DNA from: an uncultured Eubacteriales bacterium
GTDB lineage: Bacteria > Bacillota > Clostridia > Oscillospirales > CAG-272
Direction: 5' to 3'
Length of the DNA stretch: 64,000 nucleotides
Assembly: GCA_958352145.1 (NCBI GenBank)
Contig: CATWNM010000004.1
Location: 1 to 64,000, forward strand
The position numbers and the translations under genes are program-made. How positions within the stretch are numbered: the stretch's first letter is position 1; each line of letters starts with the position of its first letter. Below, one piece after another: positions 7,954 through 16,335 of this stretch. The notes beneath the pieces are model-generated. The model saw nothing but the letters and a program-made list of their open reading frames with translations. It was not told the DNA's origin and searched no databases.

Positions 7954-8757
7954 ATGAAAAAATTCATTGCTATCGCGTTTGCGGCACTGCTGCTCTGCGC
8001 GGGTCTTGCCGGCTGCGGCAAGACGGACGACAAAACGATCACGGTGGCTGCAAGCTCCGCGCCGCATGCACAGATTCTTGAACAGTGCAAAGCGGCGATG
8101 AGCGAAGCGGGTTATACGCTCGTGATCAAGGTGATGGACGACTATGTCATCCCAAACACTTCAACCGAAGACGGGGAAGTGGACGCCAACTATTTTCAGC
8201 ATGTGCCGTATCTGGAGGAATTCAATGCGTCCAGAGGCACGCATCTTACGGCGGTTGCCAGAGTTCATTATGAGCCCTATGCGATCTATGCCGGAACGGT
8301 CAAGTCAATTGAGGCGCTGACCGACGGCGCGAAAGTTGCGGTGCCGAACGACGCGACGAACGAAGCGCGCGCGCTGCTGCTGCTGGAGGCACAGGGGCTG
8401 ATTAAGCTCAGAGATGGCGCGGGACTGACGGCGACCAAAAAAGACATTGTTGAAAATCCCAAAAATCTCGATATTGTAGAGATGGAAGCGGCTATGCTGC
8501 CCGGCGTGCTTGATGACGTTGCCATGGCGGTCATCAACGGCAACTATGCGATTGCAAGCGGACTGAAGATGGCGGATGCGCTAGCTGCCGAATCGGCGGA
8601 CTCCGAGGCGGCGCAGACGTATGCGAACGTCCTTGTCGTCAAAGAGGGGAACGAGCAGAACGCGGCCGTGCAGGCGCTGGTCAAGACGCTTTTGTCCGAC
8701 GCGATACGCGATTATATCAACGAGACATATGACGGCGCGGTTGTACCGCTGTTCTGA
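7954..8757 (+). CDS. metQ: Methionine-binding lipoprotein
   Basis: MetQ is the substrate-binding lipoprotein (NlpA family) that delivers methionine to MetNI. A signal peptide with lipobox LAGC ends near residue 20, so the mature protein is lipid-anchored outside the membrane. The mature part begins with the typical beta strand (TITVAASSAPHAQILEQ) and contains the family's NPKNLDIVEME segment. I chose ATG 7954 because AGGAG at 7941-7945 is 8 bp upstream; the ATG at 7948 is only 2 bp from it. Third gene of metNIQ, ended by the terminator at 8762-8790. Confidence 0.95.
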   Translation: MKKFIAIAFAALLLCAGLAGCGKTDDKTITVAASSAPHAQILEQCKAAMSEAGYTLVIKVMDDYVIPNTSTEDGEVDANYFQHVPYLEEFNASRGTHLTAVARVHYEPYAIYAGTVKSIEALTDGAKVAVPNDATNEARALLLLEAQGLIKLRDGAGLTATKKDIVENPKNLDIVEMEAAMLPGVLDDVAMAVINGNYAIASGLKMADALAAESADSEAAQTYANVLVVKEGNEQNAAVQALVKTLLSDAIRDYINETYDGAVVPLF

Positions 8758-8761
8758 AATC

Positions 8762-8790
8762 AAAAAAGGGATGCGCAGGCATCCCTTTTT
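8762..8790 (+). terminator. Terminator of metNIQ
   Basis: AAAAAGGGATGC and GCATCCCTTTTT arms around a GCAG loop, right after the metQ stop. The arms end in a T run, typical of an intrinsic terminator. Confidence 0.9.
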
Positions 8791-8831
8791 GTGTCTGTCT
8801 ATTGATTTCGGAAAAATTTTTGATAAAAGTC

Positions 8832-8860
8832 TTGACAAAAAGGAAACTATGGCATACAAT
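8832..8860 (+). promoter_or_regulatory. Promoter of the trpB2 T-box transcript
   Basis: TTGACA (8832-8837), 17 bp, TACAAT (8855-8860). It sits just upstream of the T-box leader. Confidence 0.85.
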
Positions 8861-8866
8861 ATACTA

Positions 8867-9138
8867 AACCGATGAGGGAGAGTAAGTAGAATCTTTGTTT
8901 TCCGGTACAGAGAGCCGCGGATGGTGGGATCGCGGTGCGGCGGCGGGTTTCGAATGGACTCCTGAGGGACTGTTGAAAGCGTATGCGAGTATGCAGTACG
9001 GAGCGAGGCACTCCGTTATCAAAGGCAGGCATATGTTTGTATGCGCAGAGCGGGCGCGAAAGCGTCAAGCAGGGTGGCACCGCAAGAGTATTTACCTCTT
9101 GTCCCGGCAGATTTATGGCGGGACAGGAGGATTTTTTT
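8867..9138 (+). promoter_or_regulatory. Tryptophan T-box riboswitch
   Basis: The leader contains the antiterminator core AGGGTGGCACCGC (9071-9083). A terminator follows, with arms CCTCTTGTCCCG (9095-9106) and CGGGACAGGAGG (9119-9130) and a run of T. Stem I shows the specifier context GAATGGACTCC, with codon TGG (Trp) at 8955-8957 after GAA and before a purine, as in known T-boxes. Uncharged tRNA(Trp) would turn on trpB2. It matches the function of the downstream gene. Confidence 0.95.
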
Positions 9139-9200
9139 ATCCTGACCGTCGACTTGGCAGCCCCGGCCGGAAAAAATTTTCAGGGGAGAAAGGTGAAGCA

Positions 9201-10586
9201 ATGGAAAAGAGAGAGATCCCGTACAAAATCTATTTGAGCGAGGATGAGATTCCGAGACAATGGTACAACCTCCGCGCCGACATGAAAAATAAACCGGCGC
9301 CGCTGGTCAATCCCGCAACCATGCAGCCTGTGACGCTGGACGATCTTTCGCAGGTGTTCTGCCGAGAGCTTGCCGAGCAGGAACTGGACGATACCACGCC
9401 GTTTATCGATATCCCGGCGCCGCTCGTCGATTTTTATAAAATGTATCGCCCCTCGCCGCTGGTGCGCGCATACTGCCTTGAGAAAAAGCTTGGCACGCCC
9501 GCGCATATTTACTATAAATTTGAAGGCAACAATACGAGCGGCAGCCATAAATTGAATTCCGCGATCGCACAGGCGTATTATGCGAAAAAGCAGGGCCTTG
9601 CGGGCGTGACGACCGAGACCGGCGCCGGACAGTGGGGAACCGCGCTGTCCATGGCCTGCTCGTATTTTGATCTCGACTGCAAGGTGTATATGGTTAAAGT
9701 CAGCTACGAGCAAAAACCGCACCGCCGCGAGGTGATGCGCACCTACGGCGCGTCGGTCACGCCTTCGCCGTCCGATACGACCGAGGTTGGCAAGAAGATC
9801 CTCGCCGAAAATCCGGGCACGACGGGCAGTCTCGGCTGCGCGATTTCCGAGGCCGTTGAGGCGGCCGTTACTTCCGGCGGCCGTTACCGTTATGTGCTCG
9901 GCAGCGTTTTGGCGCAGGTTTTGCTGCATCAATCGGTCATCGGTCTAGAAGCCAAGGCCGCGCTTGATAAATATGGGGTAAAGCCGGATATCGTCATCGG
10001 CTGCGCGGGCGGTGGCTCCAACCTCGGCGGCCTGATCGCGCCGTTTATGGGAGAAAAGCTGCGCGGAGAAGCGGATTACCGCTTTATCGCTGTCGAGCCG
10101 GCCTCCTGTCCCAGCCTGACACGCGGCGTGTTTGCGTATGATTTCTGCGACACCGGAAAAATCTGCCCGATGGCGAAAATGTATACGCTGGGGTCCGGAT
10201 TTATTCCCGCGCCGAACCATGCGGGCGGTCTGCGTTATCACGGTATGAGTTCTATCCTTTCTCAGTTGTATCATGATGGATTGATGGAAGCGGTGTCGGT
10301 TGAGCAGACCGCCGTATTCCGCGCTGCGGAGGAATTTGCCAGAGTGGAGGGGATTTTGCCCGCGCCCGAATCCAGCCATGCGATCAAAGCCGCGATCGAC
10401 GAGGCCGTCCGGTGCAGGGAGACCGGCGAGCAAAAGACGATCCTTTTCGGACTGACCGGCACAGGCTATTTCGATATGGTCGCGTATGAAAAATTCCATG
10501 ACGGGAAAATGAGCGATTATATTCCGACCGACGAAGAACTCGAGCGCTTTGCTAAAACGCTTCCCCCGCAGCCGGCAGGACTGTAA
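9201..10586 (+). CDS. trpB2: Tryptophan synthase beta-like protein, TrpB2 type
   Basis: TrpB uses pyridoxal phosphate to join indole and L-serine into tryptophan. The 461-residue length, the N-terminal extension before the catalytic domain and the motif TETGAGQWG (His in place of Trp in classical TrpB1) mark the TrpB2 subfamily, which does not form the usual alpha2beta2 complex. The Schiff-base lysine is K117 in SGSHKLNS, and GCAGGGSN is the phosphate-binding loop. I chose ATG 9201 with GGAGAAAGGTG upstream; the longer frame to 8895 runs through the T-box. No trpA or other trp gene lies nearby, so it may act on free or imported indole, but its physiological role is unproven. Confidence 0.92.
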   Translation: MEKREIPYKIYLSEDEIPRQWYNLRADMKNKPAPLVNPATMQPVTLDDLSQVFCRELAEQELDDTTPFIDIPAPLVDFYKMYRPSPLVRAYCLEKKLGTPAHIYYKFEGNNTSGSHKLNSAIAQAYYAKKQGLAGVTTETGAGQWGTALSMACSYFDLDCKVYMVKVSYEQKPHRREVMRTYGASVTPSPSDTTEVGKKILAENPGTTGSLGCAISEAVEAAVTSGGRYRYVLGSVLAQVLLHQSVIGLEAKAALDKYGVKPDIVIGCAGGGSNLGGLIAPFMGEKLRGEADYRFIAVEPASCPSLTRGVFAYDFCDTGKICPMAKMYTLGSGFIPAPNHAGGLRYHGMSSILSQLYHDGLMEAVSVEQTAVFRAAEEFARVEGILPAPESSHAIKAAIDEAVRCRETGEQKTILFGLTGTGYFDMVAYEKFHDGKMSDYIPTDEELERFAKTLPPQPAGL

Positions 10587-10632
10587 AACGCAGCCCGGTT
10601 ATATAAAAAGCGGCGGTTTCTGCCGTACATTG

Positions 10633-10668
10633 AAACAGGCTTTGATCTTTTTGGATCAAAGCCTGTTT
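10633..10668. terminator. Terminator-like hairpin after trpB2
   Basis: Fifteen-base perfect arms (10633-10647, 10654-10668) around a TTTTTG loop. It sits between convergent genes trpB2 and the GNAT gene and could serve both, though the T tract is short. Confidence 0.6.
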
Positions 10669-10764
10669 CGGTTTGCTTATGAATTCTATAAAGCTTCTGC
10701 CGCATGGCGCGTCTGCGTTTGGCCCGCGCGCTGTGTTTTTACGGCTGCTTTCAGCGTACGTTTA

Positions 10765-11973
10765 TTAAAAATAATCGGAAACATAGGGCGTTTGCTGCTC
10801 GATTGAATCCTCCAGCATGTCAATGGTAGAGTCGTCCGCGCAGATGCGGCCGATTTTGGCAAGGTAGTCCGGACGCTTATAGCCCATCAGCATAGTCGTC
10901 ATCGTCTGGATGCTGATCGAATCCGAGCATTTTTCCGCGATTTTGACGGCCTTTCCTTTACCGGAGGGATCAATCTTCAGTGAGAAAGCGCCTTGATTGC
11001 AGGTCAGCATCGGGTCGGACAACATAAATTTCCAGTTTCTTTCTCCCGAATGCGGTTTAAACGGAAATTTCGCTATGAATTCCGGAAAATCCACAATTCT
11101 GGCCATAAAATAAGGCGAGATGGTTTCCGTTATGCTGGCGTCTTCAAGCAGAAATGCGAGCGGTTCGTCCGTGTAGGTATCGCCGACCACCTTGTCAATC
11201 ATGGAAAAATGTGCGGATATAAAGTTCCAAAGGCCGGTCCGCGCATTTTCGTTTGTAAAAATCATATCTTTGATGTGAAAAATGTCATCGGCAATCCAGT
11301 AGATCACATAGCCGCACGGCTCGTTGTTCTCATCGTAATAGATTGCGGCCATAATGTCGTCCGAGTCCCAAAGCCAATATTCGTTCCATGCAAGCTCGTC
11401 GCGCAGAACCGCGCCGTGTGTCTGCTGCGCGTAAATTGCGTAGGTGCGTTTCAGTTCCTCGCTGTCGGCTTCAACGCGCCTGACGTCGCCGGTGACCTGT
11501 TTGTTTTTGGGAAGCTGATAGTCCTCTATTTCATAGGAAATCTTATCCGATATGATTTCCCAGCCTTTTCGCCTGTAGTAGGGAATCGAGTACGGGAAAA
11601 GATAGCTGATATACTGTCCCTTTTTCCGCATGTTTTTCAGCGCCTGTTCAAGCAGCTTGTGCATCAGCCCCTGATTAGAGTATTCCGGATAGGTACCGAC
11701 GCCGGTCAGGCCGCCCATTTCATAGGTACGGCCGAATATCCGCACTTTCATAGGGTATACGGCGACTTGGGAAACTAAATTTTCCTGATCGAACCATCCG
11801 AGCACATCCGCTTTCTGCATGGTCGGATATTTGGCGCGAATCATCTCTTTTTCCTGCCAGCCGATGGAATTCAATTCCTGCTCCGTGACCTGAAAAACGT
11901 AGCGGAGAAGCTGATTATACTGCTTCATATATTCGCTGCCCACAGGCCGCATTTTTAAATTCTTTTTATTCAC
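10765..11973 (-). CDS. Eis-like GNAT family N-acetyltransferase
   Basis: The 402-residue protein has the layout of the Eis family: an N-terminal GNAT domain with the acetyl-CoA motif GVGTYPEYSNQGLM, a second degenerate GNAT half, and a C-terminal sterol-carrier-like region. Eis proteins acetylate amines, including aminoglycosides in mycobacteria; the natural substrate of clostridial members is generally unknown. The start is GTG at 11973 with GGGAGG upstream. It is a single gene converging on trpB2. Family membership is good; substrate and any resistance role cannot be inferred. Confidence 0.85.
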   Translation of the reverse strand: MNKKNLKMRPVGSEYMKQYNQLLRYVFQVTEQELNSIGWQEKEMIRAKYPTMQKADVLGWFDQENLVSQVAVYPMKVRIFGRTYEMGGLTGVGTYPEYSNQGLMHKLLEQALKNMRKKGQYISYLFPYSIPYYRRKGWEIISDKISYEIEDYQLPKNKQVTGDVRRVEADSEELKRTYAIYAQQTHGAVLRDELAWNEYWLWDSDDIMAAIYYDENNEPCGYVIYWIADDIFHIKDMIFTNENARTGLWNFISAHFSMIDKVVGDTYTDEPLAFLLEDASITETISPYFMARIVDFPEFIAKFPFKPHSGERNWKFMLSDPMLTCNQGAFSLKIDPSGKGKAVKIAEKCSDSISIQTMTTMLMGYKRPDYLAKIGRICADDSTIDMLEDSIEQQTPYVSDYF

Positions 11974-12059
11974 GAGATCCTCCCGGATATTTTAGGGAAT
12001 GCAGTTGTAAATGTTACTTGGCAAAAGCGAAGCTGTGTATGCTTTGCTGAAAAGCCGAA

Positions 12060-12698
12060 TCAGTCCGTATGCCGGCCCGCGCGCGGCAGGCTCCAGCGGA
12101 AATGTGCGGCCAAAAAGCGCAGCGCAATGACGGCGGCTGCACCCAGCAGCATAGCGGCGGCTGCACCAAGCGGTTCCCAGCAAAGCGCGCAGAGAAGCGC
12201 GCCGAACCCCGATGCGCAGGCGTATACGTGCTTGACAAAAATATAAGGCGTGTTTCCAGCCAGAACATCGCGCAGCACACCGCCGCCGGCGCCGGTGACA
12301 ATACCCACAAACAGCAGCAAAAACAGATTGAAATCCTCCGAAATGCCGTAAGCCGCGCTGATGCCCACGACGGTGAATATTCCGAGCCCGAGCGAGTCCA
12401 TAATGAGCATGACGCGTTCGTATAAAACCAGATTTTTTGTCAGCAGATGCCGGACGGACGGGATAAAGACAAAAATGGACGTGCCGATCGCCACGATCGC
12501 GTATACCGGTTCGCGAAAAGTTGCAGGCGGCGTAACGCCGAGGAGCACGTCGCGTATTGCGCCGCCGCCGACGGCAGTAGTCAGCCCCAGAATCGCTACG
12601 CCGAAAATGTCCATGTTTTTTTTCAGCGCCGTCATCGCGCCTGACACGGCAAACGCCACCGTGCCGATCAATTCCAAAATAAAAATGCAGGCGGCCAT
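12060..12698 (-). CDS. UPF0126/glycine transporter-family membrane protein
   Basis: A 212-residue integral membrane protein with about seven hydrophobic segments and an internal repeat: GGGAIRDVLLG and GGGVLRDVLAG are the paired glycine-rich motifs of the UPF0126 (YicG-like) family. Pfam names the domain a glycine transporter. The start at 12698 has GGAGG upstream and gives MAACIFILELIG, the family N-terminus; longer frames run into the riboswitch. The tandem glycine riboswitch directly upstream supports a role in glycine movement. Direction (uptake or efflux) cannot be told from sequence. Confidence 0.92.
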   Translation of the reverse strand: MAACIFILELIGTVAFAVSGAMTALKKNMDIFGVAILGLTTAVGGGAIRDVLLGVTPPATFREPVYAIVAIGTSIFVFIPSVRHLLTKNLVLYERVMLIMDSLGLGIFTVVGISAAYGISEDFNLFLLLFVGIVTGAGGGVLRDVLAGNTPYIFVKHVYACASGFGALLCALCWEPLGAAAAMLLGAAAVIALRFLAAHFRWSLPRAGRHTD

Positions 12699-12710
12699 AA
12701 GCTTCCTCCG

Positions 12711-12888
12711 TAAAAAAACAAGCGTTCCCCTGGGGGAACACTCTGTCTTTTGACCTGAAAGATTCTTTTGCGGATGCAAAATTGCTTCGTCGGTGCCTGC
12801 GGCTTTCCAGAGTTTGTCGGGATATCGGTCCTTTTACCTGAGAGTTTCGCCCCTTCGGTGATTCAGCAGAATGCTCTCCCGTATCCGT
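12711..12888 (-). promoter_or_regulatory. Tandem glycine riboswitch
   Basis: On the minus strand, aptamer 1 has GGGAGAGC, CCGAAGGGGC and CTCTCAGGTAAAAGGAC, and aptamer 2 has GCACCGACGAAGCAA and CTTTCAGGTCAAAAGACAGAG, the conserved cores of glycine (gcvT) aptamers. The expression platform is a terminator with arms TTCCCC and GGGGAA near 12725-12737, followed by seven T. Glycine riboswitches are commonly tandem and often activate genes for glycine breakdown or export. Confidence 0.93.
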
Positions 12889-12920
12889 CAACCAGTCTTG
12901 CAGTATTTTATTCATTATGC

Positions 12921-12949
12921 AGTATATAGCATTTGGCGGAAAATGTCAA
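12921..12949 (-). promoter_or_regulatory. Promoter of the glycine riboswitch transcript
   Basis: Minus-strand TTGACA (12949-12944), 17 bp, TATACT (12926-12921), placed just before the first aptamer. Confidence 0.85.
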
Positions 12950-12999
12950 GGATGACTTTGAAAAATTTCTTTGCGTTTTCTTTCGGGCCGCTGGCATGC

Positions 13000-13710
13000 T
13001 TATGGCAGCTTGTCTGCATAGCAAAGCGCGGTCTCGCCCTCCTGTTCTTTCAGCTTTTCGGTCAACGTGAAGCGGTTTTTTTGAAACTCGATCAAGCCTT
13101 CCCGCCGCATTCTGGAGAGTTCCGCGGACAGGGCGCTCCGGTCTGCCGCCAAGTAATCGGCCATGCCCTGACGGTTATAAGGAATTGTAAAGGTATCCTG
13201 CCCGGCTGCGTCGCGTGCGTCGCAGAGAAACGAAATGATTTTTGCCCGCAGCGAACGTTTGGAGACATACTGGAGTTTTTTTACAAGATTCAGGTTTTTT
13301 CGCGACAGCAGCGTTATAAAATTAAAAAGCATCTGCCGGTGGGCAAAACAGCCGTTATCGCAGCCAAACAGCAGTTCTTCCGCGCCAAATAAGAGCGCTG
13401 TGCAGCATTCGCCCGCATAAATGAACAAATCCTCAGGCGTTTCGGAAAGCAGCATGGAAAGCCCGAAAACATCGTCCTTTTCTATGCCGGACAATATGCA
13501 CCGGTTTCCGTTTTTATCCTCACGCGCGATAAACGCGCTGCCTGTGAGAAGGATGCCAATCCGCTTCGCGTCGTCGTCGCCGCATACGATACGCGTATTG
13601 CGGCGATAGGTGCAAAAGCGCGCGTGCGTGCAGTTCAAAATTTTCTTTGCTTCTGCCGGCGGTAAACCGAAAAAGACCGGAGAAGACATGGCAGCGGTAA
13701 AAATATCCAT
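13000..13710 (-). CDS. Crp/Fnr family transcriptional regulator
   Basis: A 236-residue protein with an N-terminal cyclic-nucleotide-binding-like beta barrel (residues about 10-125), a long dimer helix, and a C-terminal winged helix whose recognition region reads GMADYLAADRSALSAELSRM. Four N-terminal-half Cys (C27, C32, C43 and C70) could bind a cofactor, but no typical FNR cluster spacing is evident. It is transcribed away from the flavodiiron gene, and a 14-bp palindrome lies in the 86-bp gap between them. By analogy with Crp/Fnr regulators of anaerobes it may sense oxygen, NO or redox state; this is inferred from context. Confidence 0.88.
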   Translation of the reverse strand: MDIFTAAMSSPVFFGLPPAEAKKILNCTHARFCTYRRNTRIVCGDDDAKRIGILLTGSAFIAREDKNGNRCILSGIEKDDVFGLSMLLSETPEDLFIYAGECCTALLFGAEELLFGCDNGCFAHRQMLFNFITLLSRKNLNLVKKLQYVSKRSLRAKIISFLCDARDAAGQDTFTIPYNRQGMADYLAADRSALSAELSRMRREGLIEFQKNRFTLTEKLKEQEGETALCYADKLP

Positions 13711-13726
13711 ATTTTTTCCTGATTTC

Positions 13727-13740
13727 GTTGTGGTTACAAC
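13727..13740. promoter_or_regulatory. Palindromic operator, probable Crp/Fnr site
   Basis: GTTGTGGTTACAAC is an inverted repeat (GTTGT-N4-ACAAC) in the divergent region. Its centre is 41.5 bp upstream of the start predicted from TATAAT at 13763-13768, the classic class II activator position. It is also 17 bp from the regulator's own start codon, allowing autoregulation. Confidence 0.6.
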
Positions 13741-13762
13741 AGAATTTTTCCCTATTATATGC

Positions 13763-13768
13763 TATAAT
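13763..13768 (+). promoter_or_regulatory. -10 element of the flavodiiron gene
   Basis: TATAAT preceded by no recognisable -35 (CAGAAT at the right distance). A weak -35 next to an activator palindrome suggests activator-dependent transcription. Confidence 0.55.
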
Positions 13769-13796
13769 ACAAAAAAATGCAAGAGGTGAATCAAAA

Positions 13797-15644
13797 ATGT
13801 ATTGCGTAAGAGCCGTAAAAAAAGATTTATTTTGGGTCGGCGGCAATGACCGCAGGCTTTCGCTGTTCGAGGGCATCTATGCGGTTCCGCGCGGCGTATC
13901 GTATAATTCGTATCTTTTGCTGGATGATACGACCGTTTTGATGGACACGGTAGATCATGCGGTCGGCGGGGTATTTTTCGAAAATATCGGTCATTTGCTC
14001 GGCGGCAGAAGCTTAGATTATGTCGTCGTGCAGCATATGGAGCCCGATCATTCGGCGACGCTTGCGCAGCTGCTCCGAATGTACTCGTCGGCGACCGTCG
14101 TCTGCAATACAAAGACCGAAAAGATGATCCGGCAGTTCTTTGATTTTGATATCAGCGGGCGTACGTACATCGTCGACGAGTCCAGCGTTTTGAATACCGG
14201 CCGGCATGAACTGCATTTCGTTATGGCTCCGATGGTGCACTGGCCGGAAGTCATGGTCACTTATGATGCGAAGGATAAAATTTTGTTTTCTGCGGACGCG
14301 TTTGGTACGTTCGGCGCGCTTGACGGCGCGCTGTTTGCCGATGAGGTGGACTTTATGCGGGACGTCGTCTCTGAGGCGCGCCGGTATTACTGCAATATTG
14401 TGGGAAAGTACGGCGTGCAGGTGCAGACGCTACTGAAAAAGGCGGCTGCCTTGGAAATTGAGACGGTCTGCCCTTTGCATGGCTTTGTATGGCGCAGGCA
14501 TTTCGGCGATTTTCTGGCCTTATATCAAAAGTGGAGCACGTATACGCCGGAGGAGCAGGGGGTCATGATCGCGTATGCGTCCGTTTATGGCAATACGGCG
14601 TCGGCGGCGGATCTTTTTGCCTGCAAGCTGTGCGAGGCGGGCGTCCGTACCGTTGTGTACGACGTTTCGGTGACGCCTTCGGATGTGATCGTGGCCGAGG
14701 CGTTTCGCTGGAGCCACCTCGTCTTTGCTTCCACGACCTATAACGCCGGTATCTTTATCCGGATGGAGGAAGTGCTGCGCGACCTCGCAGCGCACAATTT
14801 ACAGAATCGCACGGTCGCTTTTATAGAGAACGGCTCCTGGGCGCCCACCAGCGGTGCGCTGATGCGGGATATTCTCAGCCGGTGCCGGAATATGACGGTG
14901 TTGGAGGAGACGCTCACGCTCCTGTCCGCGCTGACGCCGGCAAAGGAGGCGGAGCTTGATGCGATGGCGGCGGCCATCCGTGCGTCCATGCCGGCAGCGG
15001 AAGCGGCGCAGGCAAAAGAGACGGGGCTTGTAGATCCGTCCGCACTCTTTAAGATCTCCTACGGCCTTTTTGTTCTGACCGCGCGCGCGGATGGGAAGGA
15101 TAACGGCTGCATCATCAATACCGCCGCTCAGGTCACCGATACGCCGCATCGGATCTCGATTACGGTCAATAAGCAAAATCATACGCATGATATGATTCTG
15201 AAAACCGGTACGTTTGGCCTGTCTGTGCTGACGGAGGACGCGCCGTTTCAGATTTTCAAGCATTTTGGTTTTGTTAGTGGGCGGGATACGGATAAATTTG
15301 TGGATTTCGAGTATGCGGCGCGCGGCAAAAGCGGACTGATGTACCTTACGCGGTATGCAAACGCATATCTCTGTGGAAATGTTGTGGAGACGGTCGACTG
15401 CGGGACGCATACGGTATTCGTTGCTGAGTTGACCGAGGCGGCGGTTCTTTCGACGGTGCCGTCGGCGACGTATCAATATTATTTCGATCATATCAAGCCG
15501 AAACCGCAGCCTGCCGAGGGGCAGAAAAAAGGGTTTGTCTGCAAGATTTGCGGCTATGTTTACGAGGGCGAAACGCTGCCGCCTGATTTTATCTGCCCGC
15601 TGTGCAAACATGGCGCCGAAGATTTTGAACCGATTGGTGGCTGA
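13797..15644 (+). CDS. Flavodiiron protein fused to flavin reductase and rubredoxin
   Basis: Flavodiiron proteins reduce O2 to water or NO to N2O in anaerobes. This 615-residue version has a beta-lactamase-fold diiron domain with ligands H80, E82, D84 and H85 (QHMEPDH) plus later His/Asp ligands (SADAFG, CPLHGF), and a flavodoxin domain from about residue 255 (IAYASVYGNTASA). A flavin-reductase-like domain spans about 420-570, and a C-terminal rubredoxin carries two CxxC pairs (CKICGY, CPLC). The last two correspond to a high-molecular-weight rubredoxin, so one polypeptide carries a whole electron chain from NAD(P)H to the diiron site. ATG 13797 has AGAGGTG upstream. The neighbouring Crp/Fnr regulator and free rubredoxin support a stress-detoxification unit. 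Confidence 0.93.
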   Translation: MYCVRAVKKDLFWVGGNDRRLSLFEGIYAVPRGVSYNSYLLLDDTTVLMDTVDHAVGGVFFENIGHLLGGRSLDYVVVQHMEPDHSATLAQLLRMYSSATVVCNTKTEKMIRQFFDFDISGRTYIVDESSVLNTGRHELHFVMAPMVHWPEVMVTYDAKDKILFSADAFGTFGALDGALFADEVDFMRDVVSEARRYYCNIVGKYGVQVQTLLKKAAALEIETVCPLHGFVWRRHFGDFLALYQKWSTYTPEEQGVMIAYASVYGNTASAADLFACKLCEAGVRTVVYDVSVTPSDVIVAEAFRWSHLVFASTTYNAGIFIRMEEVLRDLAAHNLQNRTVAFIENGSWAPTSGALMRDILSRCRNMTVLEETLTLLSALTPAKEAELDAMAAAIRASMPAAEAAQAKETGLVDPSALFKISYGLFVLTARADGKDNGCIINTAAQVTDTPHRISITVNKQNHTHDMILKTGTFGLSVLTEDAPFQIFKHFGFVSGRDTDKFVDFEYAARGKSGLMYLTRYANAYLCGNVVETVDCGTHTVFVAELTEAAVLSTVPSATYQYYFDHIKPKPQPAEGQKKGFVCKICGYVYEGETLPPDFICPLCKHGAEDFEPIGG

Positions 15645-15814
15645 CCGCGCCGGGCGCAGAGGATTTTCTATCGTTTCCATGTGCCGGCAGGCGCAGATTA
15701 TAACGAGATGAAGATGTTTTGGTGTATTTTAGACGGCGGTACAATCCGCCGCAGAAACGTTAAATAACGGGGTTTTGCCCCTTATTGAAATTTTTTAAAA
15801 GAGAGGTAAAAAAT

Positions 15815-15970
15815 ATGAAGTACGTTTGCGATGTTTGCGGATGGGAGTATGACGAAGAAGCTGGTGCGCCCGATCAGGGCATTGCTCCCGGCACGAAATG
15901 GGAGGATCTTCCCGACGACTTTGTGTGCCCGCTTTGCGGCGTTGGCAAAGACATGTTTTCCGAGGCGTAA
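15815..15970 (+). CDS. Rubredoxin
   Basis: A 51-residue protein with CDVCG near the start and CPLCG near the end, the four Cys ligands of the single-iron Fe(SCys)4 centre. The conserved W37 and [14 protein letters not shown] segment are typical. It is a small cytosolic electron carrier, here next to a flavodiiron protein it could feed. GAGAGG lies 8 bp upstream of ATG 15815. About 170 bp separate it from the flavodiiron gene with no clear terminator, so co-transcription is possible. Confidence 0.95.
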   Translation: MKYVCDVCGWEYDEEAGAPDQGIAPGTKWEDLPDDFVCPLCGVGKDMFSEA

Positions 15971-15973
15971 AAT

Positions 15974-16007
15974 GAAAATCCCCCGAACATATGTTCGGGG
16001 GATTTTC
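15974..16007. terminator. Terminator, perfect 34-bp palindrome
   Basis: Seventeen-base arms with no spacer (centre ACAT-ATGT), with CCCCC/GGGGG core pairing and ATTTT at the end. It ends the flavodiiron/rubredoxin unit. The 16008-16335 stretch beyond it contains no credible gene. Confidence 0.8.
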
Positions 16008-16162
16008 AGATAGGAGGCAGAAGTTTGTTTGCGCCGTACGCCGCCCGGGCTTTGTATGAAATTATTGCAGCGGCATATCGCGGAACGCTGGGGATGACGC
16101 GCGAGCGTTCTCTGTGAGCGTAAAACATAAATTAAAGCATCTATATACGGAATTGAAACCAC

Positions 16163-16203
16163 AACTTGTAGGGAACGTCGTCCCCGCCGTTTCTACAGAG
16201 TTG
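16163..16203. repeat. Imperfect inverted repeat
   Basis: AACTTGTAGGGAACG and a near-complementary CGTTTCTACAGAGTT flank a GC-rich centre. It resembles small palindromic repeats scattered in gut Clostridia, but only one copy was noticed here. Confidence 0.35.
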
Positions 16204-16335
16204 CAAAAAATGGATGCAAGTGCGGCTGATGGCAACCGGTCCGTGATGTCGATTTTGAATATGGGTTTTCTGTATCTTTATTTTTATTCAAAATATTCAA
16301 AACGACGGCTAAAAAATATGCATACCGTTTTCGTA

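Noticed and set aside
13727..13740. Reading the palindrome as a specific HcpR or FNR site
   Set aside because: The sequence does not clearly match one named consensus I can recall, so only a generic Crp/Fnr-type operator is claimed.
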